Notes: a model not told the origin generated them from the sequence alone. Positions 6,829 to 13,980 are shown, numbered from the stretch's first letter. The stretch is 16,005 bases of DNA from JBBSWA01 sp038046485 (GCA_038046485.1 JBBSWA010000062.1:1-16005), one strand, 5' to 3'. Translations and numbers: made by a program.

Positions 6829-7533
6829 TCACTCCATCGTATATTTATCTTTAAGGGCTTTTTGCAAAACTTGCAAAACAGCCGGTGCTTGCTCTTTAGC
6901 CATTGCTAAGCATTTACGCAAGTCAGCAGGGCTAATACGTCCGTCCATTTGAAGAAGGGTAATTTCGCCAGTGCTGGGTATAAATGCCAAGGGAATGTCA
7001 ACCGAGCTATTGTGATCAAAGTGTTCTTCATCGCCATCTAAGTCAACAACAACTTGATCGCCGACTTTACCGACACTGTACGCAACAACCATGTCTTTCA
7101 TGATGATGCCGGCATCAGCAAGAGCAATGCTCGCTGCACAAATGCCTGCGCATCGGCTTCCAGCATCGGTCTCAGTAAGTTCAATGAAGACGTCTACCAC
7201 TGCATTGGGAAAATCCTTGAGATCCAAAACAGGCCGTAAGGCGCGCTCAGTGATCATGGAAATTTCCTTGCTTCTTCGGCTAGGACCAGGTCGAACACGT
7301 TCGCCCGCGCCTGAAAAAGGCATCATATTGTAGTTGCATCGAAGGAGCCCTTGTTTGGGGTCTTGCATAAACTTAGGGTACAACTCTCGGGGACCATATA
7401 CTGCAGCATAGGCCGTTGTTTTTCCAATTCGAAAGTAGGCGCTTCCATCGGCTTTTTTGATGACGCCAGCTTTGGCTTCGATGGGTCGTAATTCATCAAA
7501 CTTTCTTCCATCGAATCGTTTAGTGTAGTTCAT
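6829..7533 (-). CDS. rrp41: Exosome complex exonuclease Rrp41 (catalytic RNase PH-like subunit)
   Basis: This is the phosphate-dependent 3'-5' exoribonuclease of the archaeal exosome, paired with Rrp42 in the ring. I place the start at the ATG at 7533, giving 234 residues beginning MNYTKRFDGRKFDELRP. A clear AGGAG (7541-7545) sits seven bases upstream, while the longer frame from 7575 runs through the end of rrp4. Catalytic features are present: the RRSKE arginines (86-87) that bind RNA, TDAGSR (122-127) for phosphate, and Asp173/Asp179, spaced six apart like the two catalytic aspartates of studied archaeal Rrp41 proteins. A C-terminal helix completes the fold. It starts one base after the rrp4 stop. 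Confidence 0.96.
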   Translation of the reverse strand: MNYTKRFDGRKFDELRPIEAKAGVIKKADGSAYFRIGKTTAYAAVYGPRELYPKFMQDPKQGLLRCNYNMMPFSGAGERVRPGPSRRSKEISMITERALRPVLDLKDFPNAVVDVFIELTETDAGSRCAGICAASIALADAGIIMKDMVVAYSVGKVGDQVVVDLDGDEEHFDHNSSVDIPLAFIPSTGEITLLQMDGRISPADLRKCLAMAKEQAPAVLQVLQKALKDKYTME

Positions 7534-7534
7534 G

Positions 7535-8293
7535 TTAATTCTCCTGCGAGTATTCACTTTGTTCGCTTGATTCATACTCGTCTTTTTCTTCTATGATTTC
7601 TATTTTGTTTCCTGTTTTTTCTTCAAGGAACTTTTGGATTCTTTCCGTTAAGCCTTGAATGTGGGCTTCTCGTTGGACTTTGTTGATGACTTCAACAACA
7701 AGGATTTCTTTGTCGGGTTCTCCATTGATCCAGACAAACCCATTTTGGCCAACGGTAATTTGACAGCCTGTAGCTCGTTTAATCATGCTTACCATGCTGC
7801 CCTTTTTTCCGATGATACGGGGCACTTTGCAAGAGCTAACGCGAATGACTCTTCCTCCGCGCAATCCTCGTAAACCCGGCCCTTTGCAGCTTACATCGAT
7901 GATGTTTTGGCTGGTAACATTCACAATTTTTGTTACCATATAATCTTCAAGGTTAAAGTATTTAGAGAGGTCTGCTCCTCGAGCAATGTAGTCAAAACTC
8001 GCATCTTTCAAGTTAAGTACAGCTGTATAGGGGCTGTTGATCTCAAGTCGCCAACCTGTCATGAGAATGTCAACGACTTTTGCGATGATCACGTCATTTC
8101 GACGAGGTAAGTATCTTCCAGCTAAGGGAATGATTTTAAGCACTTTACCATCTATATTCAGTAGGCCTAATTGGCTTGCCATAATTTTGTCCTGCTCCCG
8201 GTAGCTTCCGTAGCTAGGTAAGTAGTCAATACCTTCAGCGATCACTTCGCCAGGGACTACAACTGTTTTGTCTTGTACTATAAGTCCTGTCAT
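7535..8293 (-). CDS. rrp4: Exosome RNA-binding cap subunit Rrp4 (S1 and KH domains)
   Basis: Rrp4 forms the RNA-binding cap on the exosome ring and feeds substrates into its channel. I start it at the ATG at 8293 (252 residues, MTGLIVQDKTVVVPGEV), which has GGTGA (8299-8303) five bases upstream. A longer frame exists only from a TTG at 8329 inside SBDS. Domains in order: N-terminal beta domain (about 1-55), S1 domain (about 62-135, with VDILMTGWRLEINSPYTAVL) and KH domain (about 145-215, with the GKKG loop at 162-165). The last 20 residues are strongly acidic and Ser/Glu-rich, probably a disordered tail. All parts look intact, and the gene leads directly into rrp41. Confidence 0.96.
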   Translation of the reverse strand: MTGLIVQDKTVVVPGEVIAEGIDYLPSYGSYREQDKIMASQLGLLNIDGKVLKIIPLAGRYLPRRNDVIIAKVVDILMTGWRLEINSPYTAVLNLKDASFDYIARGADLSKYFNLEDYMVTKIVNVTSQNIIDVSCKGPGLRGLRGGRVIRVSSCKVPRIIGKKGSMVSMIKRATGCQITVGQNGFVWINGEPDKEILVVEVINKVQREAHIQGLTERIQKFLEEKTGNKIEIIEEKDEYESSEQSEYSQEN

Positions 8294-8315
8294 TTTTTTC
8301 ACCGTATTATTTTTT

Positions 8316-9053
8316 TCATCGAGTTGCAATTACTTTGATTTGCACGTTTCCATGCGTTTTACTATTCAGGTCATCCATCAGTTCAGTCTGAAGGCCTGCG
8401 GGGATCTCAATAACACCCAGCCAGCTTCCATCGTTTTGCCACTCATCTTTTTTGATGGTGCCGTAATTAGCGACCGTGCCATATAACTTAGGGGCATATT
8501 GTAAGGGCAAATGAATTTCAAGGTCTTTGATTTCAAATCGAATGGGCAAAATGGGTTGTAATTTCTTAAGAACATCATGAACCTGGTCTTCAGCACGCTT
8601 GTATTCATCCAAGTGCACTTTGGCTTCTTCAAAAGCGTTTTCAATACGCTGCACAGGATGAGGAGTACTGGTTCGAGGATCAATTCCGTTTCTATGAATG
8701 ATTTCAATGATCTTTCTTTTTTTAGCTTCTCGCACCTTTTCTCGATATTCCGAGGTTAACTGCAATTCACCCTCTTTTAGAATTTTTTCAGCAATTACAG
8801 CAGGATCCTTTGTTCCAAAGACCGCTTGCATTTCATCGTCGCTTGCCGCAAGGCCCTTTTTGGCATCGGAAAAGATCTTTTCAGCGTGAAGAACCTCTCG
8901 CAGTTCAACATTTTTTCCTTGTTTGTGTTCAATCGCTTTATCAGGATCTACAACGATTTCAAACGTGGTTCCATGCGTCTTGAGCTTGGCCAGGTTAAAG
9001 TGAGAGCGTTCACCATCAAAGGTCATTCGAGTTGGTCCACCCATAGTTCTCAT
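8316..9053 (-). CDS. SBDS-family ribosome maturation protein
   Basis: This is the archaeal homologue of the Shwachman-Bodian-Diamond syndrome protein, which in eukaryotes helps release the anti-association factor eIF6/aIF6 from the large ribosomal subunit. The 245-residue length matches the three-domain archaeal form: an N-terminal FYSH domain (about 1-90, with the conserved FEIVVDPDKA near residues 31-40), a helical middle domain (about 95-165, with RNGIDPRTSTPHP) and a C-terminal ferredoxin-like domain (about 166-245). The start at 9053 is supported by AGGTGA just upstream, overlapping the psmA stop. It sits between psmA and rrp4, its conserved place in the archaeal exosome superoperon. Confidence 0.95.
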   Translation of the reverse strand: MRTMGGPTRMTFDGERSHFNLAKLKTHGTTFEIVVDPDKAIEHKQGKNVELREVLHAEKIFSDAKKGLAASDDEMQAVFGTKDPAVIAEKILKEGELQLTSEYREKVREAKKRKIIEIIHRNGIDPRTSTPHPVQRIENAFEEAKVHLDEYKRAEDQVHDVLKKLQPILPIRFEIKDLEIHLPLQYAPKLYGTVANYGTIKKDEWQNDGSWLGVIEIPAGLQTELMDDLNSKTHGNVQIKVIATR

Positions 9054-9061
9054 CTTTTCAC

Positions 9062-9793
9062 CTATTTAGCAATCTTAAGGAGTCTATCCTTGCTTATTTT
9101 TTGCATGGTGCGACTCTTCATGTCAATGTATGCCGCATCAATGCGCTCGGGGCTAAAGTTTTGTAAGACCTTTTTGAGCGCCCGAATAGCCAATTTAAGG
9201 CCATCTTCAATACTCATGTCTTCCTTGTATTCTTTGTGGAGGATTTCTTGAATTTCAATATCACTCTCTCCAATTACCGTAGCTAAGTATTGAGTGTAAT
9301 TTCCAAAAGGGTCTGTTTCAAATAATTTAAGAGAACCATCTTCATCTACACCCGCAACAAGAATACTTACCCCGAAAGGTCTTAATCCACCACTTTGGGT
9401 GCAAAACTGCATAATGGTGCAAATGTCCTTAACGATGGTGAGTACATCAATGGGGCTATCAAATGTGACGCGATTTTGCTGAGCTCGAACTTGCGCACGC
9501 TCAATGAGAACGCGGGCATCGCTCATAATCCCGGCAGGTGTTGCGATGATGTGATCATCCACTTTGAATATCTTTTCAATGGCGTCAGGAATGGCGAGTT
9601 TGTCAATGATGCGTTTATCCGTTACAAGGAGAACCGCATCTTTAAGGATCATGCCAATGGCTGTATTACCAAGGCGTACAGTTTTTTTAGCGTATTCAAC
9701 TTGGAGCAGTCGGCCGTCTGGGCTGAACATGGTGATCGCTCGATCGTATCCCATCATTTGGTGTTGTATTGGTTGCATGCTGCCTTCTGCCAT
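9062..9793 (-). CDS. psmA: 20S proteasome alpha subunit
   Basis: This is the structural alpha subunit that forms the outer heptameric rings and gate of the 20S proteasome. The 243-residue protein has the diagnostic alpha signature YDRAITMFSPDGRLLQVEYA at residues 16-35. The N-terminal tail before it (1-15) is the gate segment. It has no propeptide and no catalytic Thr, as expected for an alpha subunit. The later GFGV/FGxY-type region is seen as TDPFGNYTQY. GGAGGT sits eight bases before the ATG, one of the strongest Shine-Dalgarno sites in the window, so this gene may be translated at a higher level than its neighbours. The partner beta subunit is encoded at 605-1237 on the other strand. No proteasomal ATPase gene lies in the window. 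Confidence 0.97.
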   Translation of the reverse strand: MAEGSMQPIQHQMMGYDRAITMFSPDGRLLQVEYAKKTVRLGNTAIGMILKDAVLLVTDKRIIDKLAIPDAIEKIFKVDDHIIATPAGIMSDARVLIERAQVRAQQNRVTFDSPIDVLTIVKDICTIMQFCTQSGGLRPFGVSILVAGVDEDGSLKLFETDPFGNYTQYLATVIGESDIEIQEILHKEYKEDMSIEDGLKLAIRALKKVLQNFSPERIDAAYIDMKSRTMQKISKDRLLKIAK

Positions 9794-9795
9794 GA

Positions 9796-10185
9796 TTAGT
9801 TACCTCCCTTGATCTTGGTTTTTGCCTTGGATAACGAGGAAGTTCCACTTCCGAGTCCAAAAAGCCTTGCTTTTTGTAAAATGCCGCTTACGGTTAAGGT
9901 ACGACACAATACATTTTGGTTTTCATAGGATTGTAAGAGCATAAGCGCCGTACGAGTTTTATCCACATAGGTGTGGCCGACACGTAAAACCCCCCGTTGT
10001 TCTTTCGCATCATAATCCACCGATTGTATGCCCGCTTGAGCACTCTCAAAGAGTCCCAAAACACGCTGGGTATGTCGTAAAACATGATTAGAGAAGTCCT
10101 TACTAAGGGGTTGTTCCGTCAAAGCCTCATAAGCGAGGTATCGTTTCTTTTCACGCAGGCTGGGCAATAGTTTGAGTTTGGGCAT
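9796..10185 (-). CDS. rnp2: RNase P protein component 2 (Pop5/Rnp2)
   Basis: This is a protein subunit of archaeal RNase P, the enzyme that trims tRNA 5' leaders; Pop5 pairs with Rpp30 to activate the RNA catalyst. The reading frame is open up to 10323, but the family begins at MPKLKLLPSLREKKRYL, so I use the ATG at 10185, giving 129 residues. Conserved parts are LPSLREKKRYLAYE (7-20), the central GVLRVGHTYVDKTRTALMLL (65-84) and the TLTVSGILQKAR region (97-107). The last 17 residues are Ser/Lys-rich and probably flexible. A weak GTGA precedes the ATG. It is the first gene of the operon; Rpp30, often its neighbour in other archaea, is not found here. Confidence 0.92.
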   Translation of the reverse strand: MPKLKLLPSLREKKRYLAYEALTEQPLSKDFSNHVLRHTQRVLGLFESAQAGIQSVDYDAKEQRGVLRVGHTYVDKTRTALMLLQSYENQNVLCRTLTVSGILQKARLFGLGSGTSSLSKAKTKIKGGN

Positions 10186-10203
10186 TGGTCTCACGTAGAC
10201 ACA

Positions 10204-10223
10204 GAAGGAAATATGCCTCCTTC
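10204..10223 (-). promoter_or_regulatory. Leader hairpin containing an unused GGAGG
   Basis: In the predicted leader of the pop5 operon, GAAGGA and TCCTTC (10218-10223 and 10204-10209) can pair around an 8-nt loop. The 5' arm and loop edge include a perfect GGAGG (10216-10220), yet the nearest ATG in the pop5 frame is about 30 nt further downstream. It may be a regulatory hairpin or a chance palindrome. Confidence 0.3.
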
Positions 10224-10260
10224 GGTTTTCTTTCTCGTCGTCCTCTTGGATGCCGCTTTC

Positions 10261-10270
10261 CTTTATAAAG
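10261..10270. promoter_or_regulatory. Symmetric TATA box between the pop5 operon and a divergent gene
   Basis: CTTTATAAAG is a perfect palindrome. Read leftward it predicts a start near 10240 and a ~55-nt leader for pop5; read rightward it predicts a start near 10292, ~20 nt before the ATG at 10313. One box could serve both directions, with BRE elements or other factors setting the balance. No second TATA-like site is obvious between the two genes. Confidence 0.5.
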
Positions 10271-10312
10271 ATTGTGGAAAGGCTAATAAATCGGGATAAA
10301 GACAGTAAGGGT

Positions 10313-10606
10313 ATGGGTGACATAAGATTAGCAGTTACATTTCTGAATCAGGCCTTGCAGGAAAAAGTGCACATGAACGAAAAGAAGAAAAACATTGTTT
10401 TAGGGATGAAAGCATTAGAGGGTACGAAGTATTGGCACGAGGCAAACATAGATCGTTATCGACGCATTCTAGATCATTTAGGTAATATTCATGAAAATCC
10501 TCCAGGAGCAGGTTTTAATGAGGATGTAGAGCGCATGAATAAGAGTTGGTTGGAACTAGCTCAGGGATGTTTAAGAGATATATTAAGAGATATTCCAGAA
10601 GGGTAG
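10313..10606 (+). CDS. Hypothetical small helical protein, divergent from the pop5 operon
   Basis: I do not recognise a family. The frame is open from an ATG at 10250, but that lies before the TATA box at 10261, so I prefer the ATG at 10313 (MGDIRLAVTFLNQALQEK), giving 97 residues. AAGG at 10306-10309 is a weak Shine-Dalgarno site. Met20 of that form (10373, MNEKKKNIVLGMK) is another possible start. The protein is mostly helical and charged, with aromatic positions in GTKYWHEANIDRYRRILDHL and a C-terminal helix NKSWLELAQGCLRDILRDI. There is no signal peptide or membrane segment. Its codon use looks like that of the neighbours. It may share the symmetric TATA box with the exosome operon, which would tie its expression to core genes. 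Confidence 0.6.
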   Translation: MGDIRLAVTFLNQALQEKVHMNEKKKNIVLGMKALEGTKYWHEANIDRYRRILDHLGNIHENPPGAGFNEDVERMNKSWLELAQGCLRDILRDIPEG

Positions 10607-10829
10607 CGTATGTAAGCACATAAAACATTTATAGACTAATTTTTGGTGAAAAGATGCCTTCAAAAACAAGCACCATCATTCTTCTCCTTCCATTTTAAGA
10701 CCATTTATTCCTGTATAAAAATACTAGATAAAGTCAGCTTGCAGGAATCGATCGCTAATAGAGTACTTAATAGTAGTAAATATAGAAAGATTTATAAAGG
10801 AAAAGAGCTCTATATCGTCGATACCTCAT
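10607..10829. other. Intergenic stretch with two TATA-like sites and no convincing gene
   Basis: This 223-bp gap is AT-rich. TTTATAG (10628-10634) is followed by GGTGA (10645-10649) and an ATG at 10654 that opens only a 14-codon frame, which I do not call. A second site, ATTTATAAAG (10790-10799), suits the gene at 10830, giving a leader of only ~8-10 nt. No strong hairpin or repeat was seen. Confidence 0.5.
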
Positions 10830-12182
10830 ATGGCTACCCTACCGTTAGCTCTAGAAAAAGTCGCCCTGCAAGGAAACCCCCTGCCTCAGTGGTCAGGTTT
10901 ATCTGTAGCGGATCTTGCTCGAAACAGCGAAAGGGCTGCGCTTAGTTTGATCATGGGCCACAGTCTTGGAACAGTAGGCTCAGAAGGGTTACTCAGTATA
11001 TTGGAAGGGGAAACAAGTCCTCATATCCATACAGCCGGTCGCAGTGGTGCACGTGTTGCAAACGTAGAGCCATCTGGCCATATTCTACCGACAAGTACAG
11101 GTCAAGTCATCTACATGCCCTTTGCTCCTGAAAGGGTTTTAAAGCAAAACCCTACAAGTGCAATGGAAGCATTCGAGTTCAGTTTATACAGAGCGCTTAG
11201 GGAAAGAGGGTTGCCTGTTCCACAGGTCACGTTGACAGAAAGCGGCTTGGTTGTCGAGCATCTAGGGCAAAGCCTGGATCGATGGATTTTTGAAAGAGCT
11301 AAAGAAGAGCCATATCATAGAGACATTCAAGAATTACTAACCAAAATGGCTCAGTTGATTTCTCAGTTTGATGCAACCCTTCCGAAAGTATTATCTGAAG
11401 AAGAGCGAAGAGGAGCTATGAACAGAATTGTAAGTCCTCTAGCAGCAAAATTCGGAATTTCTCAAGAAACCGCACAGGAAAGGTGGTACGCATTGCGTAT
11501 GGCTGAAGCTTTACCCCCAAATTTAGGGGGGTTTATGGAATTTTTAGATCCGATTGAAAAAGCACTCACCCAAGGCCGGGAGCAATACGGCTGTTGGACA
11601 ACTGAGCTCTCACCAAGAAACGCATTCCCATGTTATACAGGCGCAGATATGGAAAAACCACACCTAAAAGTGGCTGATTTTAATCGTGTAAAAAGAGCAA
11701 TCATGCAAGAAGCAGATGCTTTGGCATTGGATGCTTTTCTTCCCGTGCAAGGCCTTGGAACAGATGGGCCGTTATATATAGACGGACGATGTGCAACATC
11801 TTTGGATGAATCAGATCGAACGTATTTAGTGCAAGAGCGATTGAAAGCCTGGGAACAAGAAACAGGTCAAACAATAAATCGAGGAGACTATCAAAAGCTA
11901 GAGCCTGCCGCTCGTTTCCTGGTCAATGTGCGAGAAGCACGTTGTATGTTGGAAGAAAGCGCAAGAGCTAGAAATTTTTTAGAAGTTGTTCTAAAAGGGG
12001 AAGGGTTAGGGCATCATACCCGATTGGCATGCGATGCTTTATTAGCTTTCGGAAGGCAACAAGGGCAACAAGAAGAATATCTAAGAGGAGCAAAGCGATT
12101 ATACGACTGTTTTGCAGAAACGTACCAATCAATTGTTCCAGAAGAAGTTATACGCGCAGCGCGAGAATGGTCGATTTCTTAG
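10830..12182 (+). CDS. Hypothetical 450-residue protein with possible degenerate kinase-like fold
   Basis: No named family is certain. Parts read like a kinase/aminoglycoside-phosphotransferase fold. VIYMPFAPERVLKQNP (93-108) resembles a beta-3 strand whose usual Lys is Tyr95. A helix follows with Glu116. VVEHLGQSLDRWIF (141-154) looks like a hinge. TTELSPRNAF (257-266) looks like a catalytic loop with Asn264 kept but the H-x-D replaced by T-T-E. KVADFNRVKR (280-289) looks like the DFG region with Asn for Gly. If so, it is probably a pseudokinase or unusual phosphotransferase. The N-terminus (1-90) and the helical C-terminus (about 330-450) are unassigned. A TATA box at 10790 serves it, and no Shine-Dalgarno site is seen. 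Its stop overlaps that of the convergent PhoU-like gene. The fold call is an inference by eye. Confidence 0.8.
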   Translation: MATLPLALEKVALQGNPLPQWSGLSVADLARNSERAALSLIMGHSLGTVGSEGLLSILEGETSPHIHTAGRSGARVANVEPSGHILPTSTGQVIYMPFAPERVLKQNPTSAMEAFEFSLYRALRERGLPVPQVTLTESGLVVEHLGQSLDRWIFERAKEEPYHRDIQELLTKMAQLISQFDATLPKVLSEEERRGAMNRIVSPLAAKFGISQETAQERWYALRMAEALPPNLGGFMEFLDPIEKALTQGREQYGCWTTELSPRNAFPCYTGADMEKPHLKVADFNRVKRAIMQEADALALDAFLPVQGLGTDGPLYIDGRCATSLDESDRTYLVQERLKAWEQETGQTINRGDYQKLEPAARFLVNVREARCMLEESARARNFLEVVLKGEGLGHHTRLACDALLAFGRQQGQQEEYLRGAKRLYDCFAETYQSIVPEEVIRAAREWSIS

Positions 12183-13057
12183 GAACGCATTTGAATGATG
12201 CCAGTTAAGGGGCTTGTGGCTAGGTAAAAAGTTCGGATAAGGGAAACAAGATAGTACATGGTAACAGGGTTTTTAGAGCTAAGTAAGTGGGGTATTTTTT
12301 CATAGATAAGAGGTTGCGCAGTGTCTTGCAATTGGGTAAGGGAGGTTAAGTCGTTGTTCAAGTAAGCTTTTTGTAAGAGGCGAAGAAGGCCTTGCGCTTG
12401 CTCTAAGAGTTTTTTATCAATCACATCGAGTTGGATCTTGTTTTTTTGTAGGTAATAATTGAAGTGATAGCACTGTCGGGCAATGTGGGTGAGTTCGCTT
12501 AGGAACTGCCAGAGGAAGGGAAAGGCTTGCGAAGTAAGGACTTTTTTGGTGAGGCATCGTTTGAGGAAGTTGTCGTATTTCTGGACCCGGTGCACAACCT
12601 CTTTGACGGGGGTTGTATCGACGTCGTGCAGAATTTGGAGGAGAAAGAAGAACTGTTTTTGGATGAGGGTTTCAAAATTCTCGTAGCTGGGTTCAGCCAC
12701 ACTTTCAATAATAAATTGTTCTTCTTTTTGAGAGAACACTTCAAACCCTATGAGTTGGTCTGTGACAAGTTGGGTTAAGGTAAGAGGGTTACCAAGGTAG
12801 TACACATAAAAACGATCGTATCCGGCACGGTAGGCATTCACAAGGAATGTGCGTATGGTAATCTCGCGCGAATCCGGCAAGTCGATGGTAATTTCTTTGG
12901 GTTTAATCGTCTTGGTTTGAGAGGAGAGAATAAGGTCTTCCCCGGTACGTTCGACCTCAACTTCATCGCCGGGTTTGAGGCTGTGTTCGTCCACCCACTT
13001 TTTCGGCACATAGAGGGTTAAGCCGCTGCCTCCTTGCCGGATAAGTTTCCGCTTCAT
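12179..13057 (-). CDS. AbrB-PhoU fusion regulator (phosphate-type uptake regulator family)
   Basis: This 292-residue protein joins an N-terminal AbrB/SpoVT DNA-binding domain (about 1-48, beginning MKRKLIRQGGSGLTLYVPKK and containing LKPGDEVEVE) to a short alpha/beta linker (about 55-115) and a helical PhoU-like region (about 125-290). This architecture is common in archaea and usually annotated as phosphate uptake regulator, though no phosphate transport gene lies in this window, so the ligand is open. The TATA box at 13081-13089 is centred ~27 bp before the ATG and no Shine-Dalgarno site is present, so the mRNA is probably leaderless. It is divergent from the secreted-protein operon at 13186, with repeats between them that could be its own operator. 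It converges on the kinase-like gene with four shared bases. Confidence 0.88.
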   Translation of the reverse strand: MKRKLIRQGGSGLTLYVPKKWVDEHSLKPGDEVEVERTGEDLILSSQTKTIKPKEITIDLPDSREITIRTFLVNAYRAGYDRFYVYYLGNPLTLTQLVTDQLIGFEVFSQKEEQFIIESVAEPSYENFETLIQKQFFFLLQILHDVDTTPVKEVVHRVQKYDNFLKRCLTKKVLTSQAFPFLWQFLSELTHIARQCYHFNYYLQKNKIQLDVIDKKLLEQAQGLLRLLQKAYLNNDLTSLTQLQDTAQPLIYEKIPHLLSSKNPVTMYYLVSLIRTFYLATSPLTGIIQMRS

Positions 13058-13080
13058 TCTTGTAAAGTAGGCTTTCAGCG

Positions 13081-13089
13081 CTTATAAAC
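13081..13089 (-). promoter_or_regulatory. TATA box of the AbrB-PhoU gene
   Basis: On the minus strand this reads GTTTATAAG and is centred about 27 bp before the ATG at 13057. The predicted transcription start therefore falls at or beside the start codon, implying a leaderless mRNA. Confidence 0.55.
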
Positions 13090-13096
13090 CTTTCTA

Positions 13097-13135
13097 AAAA
13101 AGATATCTTAAATATCTTAGATAGTAAAAAGATAT
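13097..13135. repeat. AGATAT-rich repeats between divergent promoters
   Basis: AAAAAGATAT occurs at 13097-13106 and 13126-13135. ATATCTTA occurs at 13103-13110 and 13112-13119, nine bp apart. AGATATCT at 13101-13108 is a perfect palindrome. They lie between the two divergent TATA boxes, a position suited to a shared operator, possibly for the adjacent AbrB-PhoU protein (inference). Confidence 0.4.
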
Positions 13136-13153
13136 TAATAATATACAATAAAC

Positions 13154-13165
13154 CACTTATAAGTG
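13154..13165 (+). promoter_or_regulatory. Palindromic TATA site of the secreted-protein operon
   Basis: CACTTATAAGTG is a perfect 12-bp palindrome with a TATA core centred ~26 bp before the ATG at 13186. The symmetry suggests either an operator overlapping the TATA box or chance. A good AGGTGATC Shine-Dalgarno match lies between it and the ATG, so transcription may also start from a site further upstream. Confidence 0.45.
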
Positions 13166-13185
13166 ATGATATAAAGGTGATCCAT

Positions 13186-13959
13186 ATGCACAAATCGATA
13201 AAACAGTTAGCAACTATAAGCGCAATAGTCCTAACCAACGTAGGTGCAGCGAACGCAGAACGTCCGGTCTTCCAACCAAAAGGAGAACTAGACATTGCAG
13301 TAGCACATGAATTGATGCAAAAAGCACCAGAGAAGTTTGCAGATCCTGATTATGTTGTTGAGTCTCTCACGCCCACTAGAAATTATGATGGTCAGTTCAG
13401 CCGAATTCCTGGCACAAACCAGCTCTGGATGACACAGTATAAAGATCATCTGGGTCCAGTCCAAGTCTACGGTTTGTGTGGGGATGCAAGCATCAATGTG
13501 GGAAAAGATTGTAGGCTAGAGGCTCACTTCATCGACAAACATTCATATGGCCAAGTCGGAAACGGTGATAAGCTGGTTGTAAACGTGAAGGGTCATGATT
13601 GTGAAGGTTTCGTGCCGAAAGCAGGTTGCGAAGAGTACGTTGATTTAGATTTAGTCATCACATATGGCTTACAAGATGGCCGCGTAGTGAATTGGACCGG
13701 CATAAACGGTACGGTATCCAAAGATGTACTCGCTCGAAATAAAAGAACAAAAAAACTCGAATCAAGATACGAACGTTCATTTTACACAGACGATGAATAT
13801 TATGGTAACGATGGAAAAAATGCCCCAAATATAGCCCTAATCGTCTTAGATGAAGGTTCAAAAATGACCTTTGCAACCGATGTGCTTTCAGCGATTGGTT
13901 GCAGGCTCAATACAGATCAGTGCTATGAAAGCTCTTCGAATAAGGACGAGCAAAAATAA
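13186..13959 (+). CDS. Secreted hypothetical protein with six cysteines
   Basis: I do not recognise a family. I start at the ATG at 13186 (257 residues), because AGGTGATC (13175-13182) lies just before it; the longer frame begins with a GTG inside that site. Residues 1-24 form a classic signal peptide: basic MHKSIK, a hydrophobic core, and an ANA cleavage site before Glu25. The mature protein has six cysteines (98, 109, 139, 148, 239, 246), an even number that suggests three disulfides outside the cytoplasm. The middle is beta-rich (VYGLCGDASINVG, KLVVNVKGHDCEG, EEYVDLDLVITYGL), and the tail is charged and Ser-rich. No membrane anchor or lipobox is seen. It heads a run of four closely spaced orphan genes. 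An envelope or exported role is inferred from the signal peptide only. Confidence 0.83.
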   Translation: MHKSIKQLATISAIVLTNVGAANAERPVFQPKGELDIAVAHELMQKAPEKFADPDYVVESLTPTRNYDGQFSRIPGTNQLWMTQYKDHLGPVQVYGLCGDASINVGKDCRLEAHFIDKHSYGQVGNGDKLVVNVKGHDCEGFVPKAGCEEYVDLDLVITYGLQDGRVVNWTGINGTVSKDVLARNKRTKKLESRYERSFYTDDEYYGNDGKNAPNIALIVLDEGSKMTFATDVLSAIGCRLNTDQCYESSSNKDEQK

Positions 13960-13980
13960 AATATTTCAAAAGGTAACCTC

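Noticed and set aside
7323..7511. Overlapping same-strand frame inside rrp41
   Set aside because: It is a shadow of rrp41 in another frame; the rrp41 frame carries all family motifs.
7534..7575. N-terminal extension of Rrp41 from an upstream ATG
   Set aside because: It overlaps the end of rrp4 and lacks a Shine-Dalgarno site, whereas the ATG at 7533 has AGGAG seven bases upstream and begins at the conserved family N-terminus.
8294..8329. N-terminal extension of Rrp4 from a TTG codon
   Set aside because: It lies mostly inside SBDS, while the ATG at 8293 has a well-placed GGTGA and matches the usual Rrp4 N-terminus.
8826..9251. 141-residue plus-strand frame opposite SBDS and psmA
   Set aside because: It spans the antisense of two conserved genes, has no family resemblance and no ribosome binding site, and is rich in Leu/Ser/Phe as antisense frames of such genes are.
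10654..10698. 14-codon ORF (MPSKTSTIILLLPF) after GGTGA
   Set aside because: Too short to support, and the TATA box upstream would start transcription at or after the Shine-Dalgarno site.
10643..10945. 100-residue open frame starting at a TTG
   Set aside because: It overlaps the start of the well-supported 450-residue gene in another frame, has a Cys/Lys/Ser-rich composition typical of shadow frames, and its GGTGA lies after the start.
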